A stretch of DNA of 64,000 bases from OLB16 sp964422415 (GTDB taxonomy: Bacteria; Hinthialibacterota; Hinthialibacteria; OLB16): assembly GCA_964422415.1 (NCBI GenBank), contig CAYRBI010000003.1, positions 46,281 through 110,280 of the forward strand. Reading direction: 5' to 3'. Positions 1-7,522 of the stretch are shown piece by piece; within the stretch, counting starts at the first letter, position 1, and each line of letters opens with the position of its first letter. Below the pieces are notes generated by a model. It saw only the letters and a program-made list of their open reading frames with translations. It ran no database searches and was not told the DNA's origin. The position numbers and the translations under genes were made by a program.

Positions 1-489
1 ATTCCGGAAGCCGGCATGGTTGACCGCAAGCAGGGCGGCCCGCTCACAAGCACAAGCTGGAGTACCATTAGCAATCCGTTGAATAACTCTTTGTTCTTTT
101 GGCACCATGGATTCCCGCCTTCGCGGGAATGACGATTTCCGAAGAATTTCGCTTATTCTGTCATTCCCGCGAAGGCGGGAATCCATGGTCACGTTCTCTT
201 TCAACAGGCTGTTGGGGGACAGTAAGAGATCGAAGACATCGGGACTCCGGATCTCTGCTAGGCCTGAAGGGGGTGTAATGAGAACTGTCATCCCGGCCAG
301 ACCCAGCATGTGGTTTCTGGCGCAGGCCTCCAGGAAGCTTGGTCCTCCCTGGAGGGTACCCGTGTCCACCAACGCGGCTACACGGTAGCCCACCTCGGCG
401 GCCGCCTGGACCAGCAGGTTGGGTGGCACAATCCCCCCCATACGGTCATGGGAGGACTGTAACAGGATAAGGGGCCCATGGTTTGGCAT
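1..489 (-). CDS. DnaE-like PHP-domain protein, N-terminal part, runs off the left edge
   Basis: Read on the minus strand from ATG 489, the frame stays open to base 1. AAGGA lies about 9 bases upstream of the ATG. The first 70 residues follow the start of the PHP domain of DNA polymerase III alpha subunits: a segment like LLVQAAAEVGYRVAALVDTG, then GPSFLEACARNHMLGLAG. The usual metal-binding histidines (HxH and DHG) are replaced (SSHDR, DTG), so the PHP active site looks dead, as it is in many replicative alpha subunits. The middle of the visible frame is the translated 84-bp palindrome (MDSRLRGND ... FPRRRESMV), followed by LLAVNHAGFRN, which matches the DnaE segment after strand 3 of the domain. 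The repeat has therefore been accepted in frame. Whether the rest of the gene is intact cannot be seen. It could be dnaE, dnaE2/imuC or a decaying copy. Confidence 0.6.
   Translation of the reverse strand, partial: MPNHGPLILLQSSHDRMGGIVPPNLLVQAAAEVGYRVAALVDTGTLQGGPSFLEACARNHMLGLAGMTVLITPPSGLAEIRSPDVFDLLLSPNSLLKENVTMDSRLRGNDRISEILRKSSFPRRRESMVPKEQRVIQRIANGTPACACERAALLAVNHAGFRN
69..213. repeat. MITE-like palindromic repeat, copy 1 (core 105-188)
   Basis: The 84-bp core starts and ends with CCATGG and contains two hairpins of the form ATTCCC-N8-GGGAAT, the same layout as the neisserial dRS3 unit. Outer flanks resembling CCGTTGAA-AA and TTTCAACAG are shared with the copy at 55127-55271 and form imperfect terminal inverted repeats. 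No transposase is present, so it looks like a non-autonomous mobile or spreading repeat. This copy sits inside the dnaE-like gene. Confidence 0.8.
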
Positions 490-536
490 ACACGGGAATC
501 CTTGGGAAAAGGGAGCAAAATGACAAGACACCCCCA

Positions 537-565
537 TTCCCATATACTGCTCGAGCCGGTATAGT
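537..565 (+). promoter_or_regulatory. Candidate sigma70-type promoter for the aldolase gene
   Basis: TTCCCA (537-542) and TATAGT (560-565) are separated by 17 bases in the 154-bp gap between the divergent dnaE-like gene and the aldolase gene at 644. The -10 box matches 5 of 6 consensus bases and the -35 box 4 of 6. Predicted from sequence only. Confidence 0.4.
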
Positions 566-643
566 CACTTTCAACACCGGGCCCATGAGGATGCAGGATT
601 TCCCCATGCGGCTCAAGACAGGCCGATTTCCCCGGAGTAAAAA

Positions 644-1633
644 ATGGCAACCAAACGTACCAAAGACCAGAAAGGCACCTGGGTCACCTACCGTCCCGAT
701 ATCAAGGTAATGGACTGCACGGTCCGGGATGGTGGCCTGATTAACAACCACAACTTCGAGGACTCTTTTGTCCGCGCGGTCTACCAAACATGTGTCGCCG
801 CGGGTATCGACTACATGGAAATCGGCTACAAAGGAGCCCAGCGCCTCTACTCCCCCACCGAGCATGGCAAGTGGAAGCATTGCAGCGAAGACGACCTGCG
901 CCGCATCATGGATGACAATCCGGCCAATCTGAAAATTTCAGCCATGGCCGACGCGGACCGGTGTGATTACCACGTGGATATTCTCCCCAAAAAGGAGAGC
1001 GTCCTCGATATGATCCGCGTGGCCTGCTACATCAATCAGATCCCCACCGCGATCGACATGGTCAAAGATGCCACCGATAAGGGGTATGAAACCACAGTCA
1101 ACATCATGGCGGTCTCGACAGTCCATGAAAAAGACCTGCTGGAAGCCCTCGAGGTCCTGGCCGAAACCCCCGTCGGCTCGGTGTACATTGTGGACAGCAA
1201 CGGCGCCCTTTATTCAGAGGAAATCCAGGATCTCACACGTCAATTCCGCCGGGCCTTGAATGGGACGGATAAACTAGTGGGGATCCACGCCCACAACAAT
1301 CAACAATTAGCCTACGCCAACACCATCGAGGCCATTGTTTGTGGGGCGAGTATGCTCGATGCAACCATCAACGGTATGGGACGTGGCGCGGGGAACTGTC
1401 CGCTCGAACTGCTCATCGGATTCCTGCACAATCCGAAATTTAAGCTGCGTCCCATCTTGGAGTGCATTCAAAACGTATTTCTTCCCATGCGGGACAAGAT
1501 GGAGTGGGGGTATCAGCTGGCCTATATGGTCACTGGCCAGCTCAACCAACACCCACGCTATGCCATTAAGGTACGTGAGAGTTCAACCCCGGATGATATT
1601 GTCGGTTTTTACGACCAAATGACAAACGATTAA
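644..1633 (+). CDS. HMGL-like (DRE-TIM) aldolase catalytic-domain protein
   Basis: A 329-aa protein of the DRE-TIM metallolyase superfamily, which includes HMG-CoA lyase, isopropylmalate and homocitrate synthases and 4-hydroxy-2-oxovalerate aldolase. Residues 24-30 give the DCTVRDGG metal and base motif. A GIHAHNN metal-ligand strand lies near residue 211, and GMGRGAGNCPLELL near 243 is the typical loop before the last barrel strands. There is no C-terminal LeuA regulatory or DmpG communication domain. The best match by pattern is the aldolase-domain subgroup that is sometimes fused to sugar-nucleotide enzymes; the substrate is unknown. CGGAG lies 7 bases before the ATG. The gene is 17 bases upstream of an esterase gene on the same strand. 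Confidence 0.8.
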   Translation: MATKRTKDQKGTWVTYRPDIKVMDCTVRDGGLINNHNFEDSFVRAVYQTCVAAGIDYMEIGYKGAQRLYSPTEHGKWKHCSEDDLRRIMDDNPANLKISAMADADRCDYHVDILPKKESVLDMIRVACYINQIPTAIDMVKDATDKGYETTVNIMAVSTVHEKDLLEALEVLAETPVGSVYIVDSNGALYSEEIQDLTRQFRRALNGTDKLVGIHAHNNQQLAYANTIEAIVCGASMLDATINGMGRGAGNCPLELLIGFLHNPKFKLRPILECIQNVFLPMRDKMEWGYQLAYMVTGQLNQHPRYAIKVRESSTPDDIVGFYDQMTND

Positions 1634-1650
1634 TTACTGGAGGATCCCTG

Positions 1651-2376
1651 GTGCTGATGAGAAATCTTAGTCTGGCTATGCTTGTTTCACTCTCCGCCGT
1701 GTCTTTCGCGCAAGGCGAGGGGGAAAAGGCCAAACCCATCCAGCAGGCTTGCACCTTTGAGAAAGAGGTGAAGGTGACCCTGCATTACCTGCTCTACCTG
1801 CCAGAAGATTATGACAAGGATCCGAACAAGAAGTGGCCCATGATTTTGTTCCTGCATGGAGCGGGCGAGCGTGGAAATGATCTGGAAAAGGTCAAGAAGC
1901 ATGGCCCACCGAAGATGATCGCCGAGGGGTCGAAATTTCCCTTCATCGTGGTTTCTCCGCAGTGTCCCGATGACCGGTGGTGGGATACCGATAGCCTCTT
2001 CCTTCTACTAGATGAGATCCAAGACAAGTACCGGGTCGACAAGAACCGGACCTATCTGACAGGGATAAGCATGGGCGGTTTCGGAAGTTGGGACATGGCC
2101 AGCAAACAGCCTGAGCGTTTCGCTGCAATCGCTCCCATCTGTGGCGGTGGTAATCCCTTCTTCGGACCGCGTTTGAAAACTGTGCCGATCTGGGTTTTTC
2201 ATGGTGGCAAGGACAGTGTGGTCCCCTTGCAGAAATCACAGGAGATGGTGGATGCGGTCAAGAACGCCGGTGGCGATGTGAAGTTCACGGTCTACCCAGA
2301 CGCCGATCATGACTCCTGGACTGAGACCTACAACAACCCAGATCTTTACGAGTGGTTTTTGAAACACTCGCGGTGA
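1651..2376 (+). CDS. Secreted alpha/beta-hydrolase (carboxylesterase / PHB depolymerase-like)
   Basis: The N-terminus has a signal peptide ending near AQGEGEK. The mature protein is an alpha/beta hydrolase: an HGAGERG oxyanion loop (about residue 70), the nucleophile elbow G-I-S-M-G-G (about 139-144), an acid in HGGKDSVVP (about 186-194) and the catalytic His in DADHDSW near the C-terminus. At 241 aa it fits small secreted esterases of the COG4099 type, which act on polyester or acetylated sugars. The start is GTG 1651 (GGAGGA 7 bases upstream) or ATG 1657; both keep the signal peptide. It probably shares a transcript with the upstream aldolase gene and ends just before a strong palindrome. 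Confidence 0.8.
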   Translation: MLMRNLSLAMLVSLSAVSFAQGEGEKAKPIQQACTFEKEVKVTLHYLLYLPEDYDKDPNKKWPMILFLHGAGERGNDLEKVKKHGPPKMIAEGSKFPFIVVSPQCPDDRWWDTDSLFLLLDEIQDKYRVDKNRTYLTGISMGGFGSWDMASKQPERFAAIAPICGGGNPFFGPRLKTVPIWVFHGGKDSVVPLQKSQEMVDAVKNAGGDVKFTVYPDADHDSWTETYNNPDLYEWFLKHSR

Positions 2377-2419
2377 TTTTTTTAAATAACCTCGCACTCT
2401 TGCTGGGTGCGAAGTCCTT

Positions 2420-2475
2420 CTCCCCCCCACCCCAACCCTCCCCCGCCAGGGGGGAGGGTTGGGGTGGGGGGGAGG
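2420..2475. repeat. C/G-rich palindrome, possible terminator of the esterase gene
   Basis: A near-perfect palindrome: a C-rich arm (2421-2443), a GCCA loop and a G-rich arm to about 2474. It belongs to the C/G palindrome family seen also near 5089, 45474 and 57270. It follows the esterase stop at 2376 and has no U-run, so any terminator role is structural. Confidence 0.7.
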
Positions 2476-2517
2476 TTTACAGGATTTAAATAAGAGACCA
2501 ATCCCCCTTCCTCCTCC

Positions 2518-3951
2518 ATGACCTTTAACTCTTTCACTTTTGTTTTCTTCTTTCTGATTGTCTACTCGCTCTACCTGATTCTCAACCATCGCGGGCAGAA
2601 CCGGATGCTCCTGGTAGCGAGCATTATCTTTTATGGCTGGTGGGACTGGCGCTTTCTCTCCCTGTTGTTTGTCTCGATCGGGATTGATTATGTATGCGGG
2701 TTGGGGATGGGATCGACAGAATCTCCCACGAAACGGCGCCTCTATCTCCTGATTGCAGTGTGCGGTGATCTAGGAATTCTATTCTTTTTCAAATACTTCA
2801 ATTTTTTCCTGGAAACGGGGGCCGAGTTTCTCACCTTCCTGGGATTTCAGGCTCATCCCAAAACCCTAGGGATCATCCTCCCCATCGGGATTTCCTTTTA
2901 CACCTTCCAGGCCATGAGCTACACCATCGATGTCTACCGGCGGGAGACTCAACCGATCCGTAGTATCGCGGATTTCTGCTTGTACATCCTGTTCTTTCCC
3001 CAGCTGGTGGCTGGCCCCATCGAGCGTTCCACCAACCTGCTGCCCATGATCTTGAAGGAGCGGAGTTTAAATTGGCCGCAATTCAGGGCGGGGCTTTCGT
3101 TGATACTGATGGGGTATTTCAAGAAGATCGTGGTGGCCGACAACCTGGCGCCAGTGGTGGATTCCGTCCTGGATTCTCCCGGCGTAATGCTTCTTTCTGG
3201 GGTAAATATCCTGATCGGGGTATATGCCTTCGCCTTTCAGATCTATGGTGATTTCGCGGGTTACAGCGATATCGCACGGGGAATGGCCAAGATGATGGGC
3301 TTTGAGCTGATGCTCAACTTCAACCGCCCGTATTTCGCCACCAATCCCTCGGATTTCTGGCGCCGTTGGCACATCAGCCTCTCCACCTGGCTGCGGGATT
3401 ATCTCTACATTCCACTGGGCGGCAGCCGCCATGGAACCTTCGCCACCTACCGCAACCTCATGGTCACGATGGTGCTGGGGGGACTCTGGCATGGCGCGGC
3501 CATCCATTTCGTCCTGTGGGGTTTTTACCATGGTCTCCTCTTGGTCCTCTACCGTCCGGTGGCCAATGGAATCACCCGTTTGACATCGGGATTGCCCACA
3601 CTGTGGAGACAACCACTGACAGTTGTCTCGATGATCTTCATGTTCCACTTGAGCTGCTATGGCTGGCTGCTTTTCCGTGTGTCCACCTGGCGGCGGATTG
3701 GGATCATGACCAACCACCTCTTCACCCAATTCTCTCCAGGCACGATCCACCTGCCCTTCGTGGCTCCACTCCTGTACTTCGCGCTCCCACTCCTGCTCTA
3801 TGAAATTATGCTGGAATCGAAAGCCCGGCCAGGTGGCCCACACCAGCCTATTCCAGTCTGGCTGAACAGTCTGATGCATGTGTACATGTTCACGATGATC
3901 CTGTGTCATGGAGTTTTGGAAGGTGCCCAGTTCATCTATTTTCAGTTTTGA
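2518..3951 (+). CDS. MBOAT family O-acyltransferase (AlgI-like)
   Basis: A 477-aa polytopic membrane protein with about ten hydrophobic segments. WRRWHISLSTWLRDYLYIPLGG begins near residue 281 and GLWHGAAIHFVLWG near 323; the latter holds the invariant MBOAT catalytic His. Relatives such as AlgI, PatA and DltB move acyl groups, often acetyl, across the membrane onto exported polysaccharide or cell-wall polymers. Its 3' end overlaps the following SGNH-like gene by 44 bases, the classic two-gene arrangement in which the second protein completes transfer outside the membrane. The acceptor polymer is not indicated by neighbours. Confidence 0.9.
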   Translation: MTFNSFTFVFFFLIVYSLYLILNHRGQNRMLLVASIIFYGWWDWRFLSLLFVSIGIDYVCGLGMGSTESPTKRRLYLLIAVCGDLGILFFFKYFNFFLETGAEFLTFLGFQAHPKTLGIILPIGISFYTFQAMSYTIDVYRRETQPIRSIADFCLYILFFPQLVAGPIERSTNLLPMILKERSLNWPQFRAGLSLILMGYFKKIVVADNLAPVVDSVLDSPGVMLLSGVNILIGVYAFAFQIYGDFAGYSDIARGMAKMMGFELMLNFNRPYFATNPSDFWRRWHISLSTWLRDYLYIPLGGSRHGTFATYRNLMVTMVLGGLWHGAAIHFVLWGFYHGLLLVLYRPVANGITRLTSGLPTLWRQPLTVVSMIFMFHLSCYGWLLFRVSTWRRIGIMTNHLFTQFSPGTIHLPFVAPLLYFALPLLLYEIMLESKARPGGPHQPIPVWLNSLMHVYMFTMILCHGVLEGAQFIYFQF

Positions 3952-5074
3952 ACTCATCCGCGAGCTGGCCAGCTCAATCCGTGCCCACTTCTCTCCACAG
4001 GACCGGTGGACCATTACATGGTGCACTGTGTTCTTCCTTCCAGCCTTCGCGGTCTCGCTTCTGTCACCCATTGAGGTAGTCTCATCGAGATTCTTGAAAT
4101 CCAATCCCATCCGTGTGGTCCATGATCCCATCACGACCCCCAAGCTGGGGTTCTGCGAGGTGACTGAAGATGGCCTGGTCTACTACCCCACGGAGATCGA
4201 GGCCAACGCCTCGGTCCTTGTGATTGGGAACAGTCATTCAGACTGGATCATGTACCCACAGTGGATTGAACGGGAAGGACGTAACCAGAACCACCGGATC
4301 GCCGTCTACAGCGCGGCGCGTCCAGCCTGCTCCGCCATCGAAATGCTGGATACGCTCATTTATCTTCTAAAAACCACCTCACGGCGGTTCGATGCAATCC
4401 TCATCAAACCCGGCAATCCCTTCTTCGATGATATCGCCCATCCCTTCGAGAAGGAGAAATCAGACCCACTCATCGGGAGTGGCTTCTCGGTCATCTACAC
4501 AGGGATGCCGTTAGCTGAATCTCCCTTCAGTTGGAGAGATCACCTCCAAACCGTCCTCCAGAAGCGGAGAACCGACCTGACCTTGATCGAACGCACGCAC
4601 CGGATGAAACAAATGCACGACCAGACTCTGCCTGGACCAGAGGTGGAACTTGTCACCAGCCTCCCCGCTGAGCTGCAGGCACTCATGGACCAGGAAGCAA
4701 ACCGTCATGAACATGTTCTCACGGAGATGGTCCGCATTTGCAAGGCGGCTGGAATCCCGCTGGCATTGATGACTACACCGGGAAGGCAATTCGATCTGAC
4801 GGATCCAGAGGTCCTTGCGATGAAATCCACCACCCCAGCCTTTTTTAATCGATATAGCCTTCTGGGCCTCAATCACCTGCTGACCGGGCGTTTCAATGCC
4901 TGCGTCCGGAAAGTGGTCTCCCAGGAGGGGAGCCAGATCATTGACACAGAGGCCTTCGTGGAGACCTTGCCGAAAGACGAGAACCATTACAGTGATTTTG
5001 TGCATCTCAACTTCAAAACCGAGGAGATGCACGGAAAGTATGTATACCGCCGGCTGCGGGAGATGGGATTGTAG
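3908..5074 (+). CDS. SGNH-like protein, probable partner of the MBOAT acyltransferase
   Basis: A 388-aa protein with one membrane segment (about residues 33-55) and an outer domain. VIGNSHSDW (about 105-113) looks like SGNH block I, and DFVHLN near 362 resembles the block V D-x-x-H. The middle has the alternating strand/helix pattern of an SGNH or AlgJ/AlgX-type domain. The family role is inferred: accepting acyl groups from the MBOAT protein and esterifying a periplasmic polymer. The 44-base overlap with the MBOAT gene supports translational coupling. Sequence identity to named families looks low, so the SGNH call rests on motifs and context. Confidence 0.65.
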   Translation: MEFWKVPSSSIFSFELIRELASSIRAHFSPQDRWTITWCTVFFLPAFAVSLLSPIEVVSSRFLKSNPIRVVHDPITTPKLGFCEVTEDGLVYYPTEIEANASVLVIGNSHSDWIMYPQWIEREGRNQNHRIAVYSAARPACSAIEMLDTLIYLLKTTSRRFDAILIKPGNPFFDDIAHPFEKEKSDPLIGSGFSVIYTGMPLAESPFSWRDHLQTVLQKRRTDLTLIERTHRMKQMHDQTLPGPEVELVTSLPAELQALMDQEANRHEHVLTEMVRICKAAGIPLALMTTPGRQFDLTDPEVLAMKSTTPAFFNRYSLLGLNHLLTGRFNACVRKVVSQEGSQIIDTEAFVETLPKDENHYSDFVHLNFKTEEMHGKYVYRRLREMGL

Positions 5075-5088
5075 AATTGGTTTCGTAT

Positions 5089-5190
5089 GCCCCCCCACCC
5101 TCCCCCGCCAGGGGGGAGGGGGCAGAACACGCTAAAGCGTGAACAACTTGCAACGCCCTCCCCCCTGGCGGGGGAGGGTGGGGGGGGGGA
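5089..5190. repeat. Composite repeat: two C/G palindromes flanking a CACGCTAAAGCGTG element
   Basis: A C/G-rich palindromic unit (5089-5121) and its near-inverted copy (5156-5190) enclose one ACACGCTAAAGCGTGAACAAC unit (5127-5147). The whole 100 bases can fold as one long hairpin with a smaller one in the loop. It lies between convergently unrelated transcripts downstream of the SGNH gene and may also stop transcription. Confidence 0.75.
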
Positions 5191-5258
5191 TAAAGAACAC
5201 AAGTTACACTAATTCATTCCGCCTTGTTCCTCACCTTCTCAATCCCTAAGATCAATCC

Positions 5259-7511
5259 ATGTCGCCCTTGCGTTCAAGAAAACTCACATTGCTCTTCCGC
5301 TTCTTCATCATACTTCTCCTTCTCGCGGGAATCGGTTGGTGGGTGGCCGGCCAGCTGACACGGGTGCCGGTGCGGGAGCCGGCCCGGAAGGTCTTTGTCC
5401 TCGGCTTCGATGGGGTCGATCCGCGTCTATGCCGGGAGTACATGGAGAAAGGATTGATGCCCAACCTGACCGCACTAGCCAAGGAGGGGACCTTCACGGA
5501 TATGGGAACAGTGAATCCCTCACAGTCTCCAGTGTCCTGGAGTTCCTTCGCGGTGGGGGGTGACCCCGGTCAACATGGAGTCTTCGACTTCCTGACCCGG
5601 ACGGGTCAGGACCCAACCTATCTCCCCAGTCCAGAGTCTTTTGTGGGACAGATCGAGGCCCGCTTTTTCGCGGGCATCCCCATCCGCCGTCCCCAGGCCA
5701 TCAACAAGCGTGGGGGACGGGCCTTCTGGGATTACGCGGCTGAGGCGGGTATCAAGACCGCATTGGTGATGATTCCCGTCACCTTCGCGCCGCCCCGCCT
5801 CCCCAATGGGCTGGCTGTGTCGGGGCTGGGAGTCCCGGATCTGTGCGGAACCCAAGCCACTTATTTCTATCTCACCTCGAATCCCCGAAAGCTGAGTTTG
5901 GGCAAGATGACCGAGATGGGAGGAGTTGTCAGCATCCTGTCACGGAATGGAGATGTGTACCGGGGACAACTCGCGGGTCCTCCTTCCCCGCTTTGGAAAC
6001 AAGAACGCTCCAAGAAAGCAGCGCAGCTGGCCAACGCCAAGGAACAGACCAAACAGACAGGTCTTCCCATTGAAAAGAAGAAGGCCCTTGAAGGTGAGGT
6101 GGCCCGGCTCCAGAGTGGATTGAACGCCTTCGCGGCCAATCCGGAACGGCTCTCCATGCCAATCGAGATTACACCACTGCCCGGCAAACAGATGGCTCGG
6201 GTGCAGGTGGATGAGGAGGCCCAGGAAGTCACTGTAGGGACATGGAGCGGCTGGTTCCGCGTTCACTTCAAAGTAACCCGCTTGATCTCCGCTTACGGTA
6301 TCTGCAAGGTGCTCCTCCAATCGGTCACTCCCGATGTGAAGATCTATGTCTCTCCAATCGAAATCGACCCCGAGAGACCGGTCATCCCGATCTGCTGCCC
6401 TCAAGACTACACCCGGCGGCTGGCCAAGAAGATCGGGCTCTTTAAAACCCGTGGCTGGGAGGCCGACACGGCGGGACTGAAGGAGGGCGCCATCGATGAG
6501 AAGGCCTTCCTCGAGGACACCTTCGAAGTGATGGACAAACACACGGAAATGGTCCTGGAGACCCTGGATGAGGATGACTGGGGCTTGTTTGTGGCGGTCT
6601 TGTCCGAGACCGACCGGATCAGCCACCTGATGTGGCGGCTGATCGATCCCACGCATCCCATGTATGACCCGGAACTCGCGCGGGATTATGGAGACTCAAT
6701 TCAAAAGGTCTATCAGAAGATGGATTCCGTGGTGGGCAAGTTCCGCGCCAAGGTCGACACCAGCAAGACCGATTTCTATGTCATCTCGGATCATGGATTC
6801 CGGTCTTTCCGGACTGGAGTTAATTTGAATACCTGGCTCTCACGCAACGGCCCGGGAGCGGACTCCACACGGCCCTTCATGAAGCTGCGGCTCCCGGCCA
6901 ACCGGAAGTACACTCTTGAGGACATCTTCGGAGGAAACACCGACTTCTTCAAAACCAATGTGTATGACCCGGTCGAGGGAGTTACCAAGAGTGAGTATTA
7001 TGTGAGTTGGAAAGACACCAAGGCTTTCGCCTTAGGGCTGGGATCGATCTTCATCAACCTCAAGGGACGCGAAACCTGGGGGTGCGTGGCCAAATCCGAG
7101 TACAACGCCGTACGCGATGAGATCATCCAGGGGCTTGAGAGCCTAACCGATCCGGCCACTGGACAACGGGTGGTCCACAGGGTCTACCGTGGAACCGACA
7201 TCTATCATGGCCCTTATGCCAATCCGGATAGCGTTGCTTTCCCTGACTTGGTGGTAGGATTCGAGGACGGCTACCGGGTGGGCTGGCAATCGACCTTGGG
7301 TGGAATCTCAGATGACATCCTGACCCCCAACCGGGAAAAGTGGAGTGGCGACCACTGTGGAGTAGATCCCACACTGACCAGTGGCATTCTGTTCTGTACT
7401 GGATCTCTGGCGGTCAAGGATCCCAACATCATTGATCTGGCAACCACGATCATGGCCACGCTGGAGGTACCTCATCCGCCCTTGCAGGGACGGAATCTGA
7501 GAAGCAAATAA
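5259..7511 (+). CDS. Membrane-anchored type I phosphodiesterase / alkaline-phosphatase superfamily protein
   Basis: A 750-aa protein with one N-terminal membrane anchor (about 13-33) followed by a nucleotide pyrophosphatase-like fold. The metal-ligand DGVDP sits near residue 51 and the nucleophile region in NPSQSPVSWSSF near 88. A DRISHLMW strand and VISDHGF near 508 are further metal ligands, and GDHCGVDP lies near the C-terminus. These are the standard sites of type I phosphodiesterases, which hydrolyse phosphodiesters, phosphonates or transfer phospho-head-groups. About 150 extra residues (about 190-350) without family motifs separate the first and second halves. glnD starts 11 bases downstream. 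The substrate is unknown. Confidence 0.8.
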   Translation: MSPLRSRKLTLLFRFFIILLLLAGIGWWVAGQLTRVPVREPARKVFVLGFDGVDPRLCREYMEKGLMPNLTALAKEGTFTDMGTVNPSQSPVSWSSFAVGGDPGQHGVFDFLTRTGQDPTYLPSPESFVGQIEARFFAGIPIRRPQAINKRGGRAFWDYAAEAGIKTALVMIPVTFAPPRLPNGLAVSGLGVPDLCGTQATYFYLTSNPRKLSLGKMTEMGGVVSILSRNGDVYRGQLAGPPSPLWKQERSKKAAQLANAKEQTKQTGLPIEKKKALEGEVARLQSGLNAFAANPERLSMPIEITPLPGKQMARVQVDEEAQEVTVGTWSGWFRVHFKVTRLISAYGICKVLLQSVTPDVKIYVSPIEIDPERPVIPICCPQDYTRRLAKKIGLFKTRGWEADTAGLKEGAIDEKAFLEDTFEVMDKHTEMVLETLDEDDWGLFVAVLSETDRISHLMWRLIDPTHPMYDPELARDYGDSIQKVYQKMDSVVGKFRAKVDTSKTDFYVISDHGFRSFRTGVNLNTWLSRNGPGADSTRPFMKLRLPANRKYTLEDIFGGNTDFFKTNVYDPVEGVTKSEYYVSWKDTKAFALGLGSIFINLKGRETWGCVAKSEYNAVRDEIIQGLESLTDPATGQRVVHRVYRGTDIYHGPYANPDSVAFPDLVVGFEDGYRVGWQSTLGGISDDILTPNREKWSGDHCGVDPTLTSGILFCTGSLAVKDPNIIDLATTIMATLEVPHPPLQGRNLRSK

Positions 7512-7522
7512 AAGGAAACCGC

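Noticed and set aside
3067..4143. Long minus-strand ORF (358 aa) opposite the MBOAT gene
   Set aside because: It mirrors the high-GC codon use of the MBOAT/SGNH genes, has no domain sense, and the plus strand is clearly coding.
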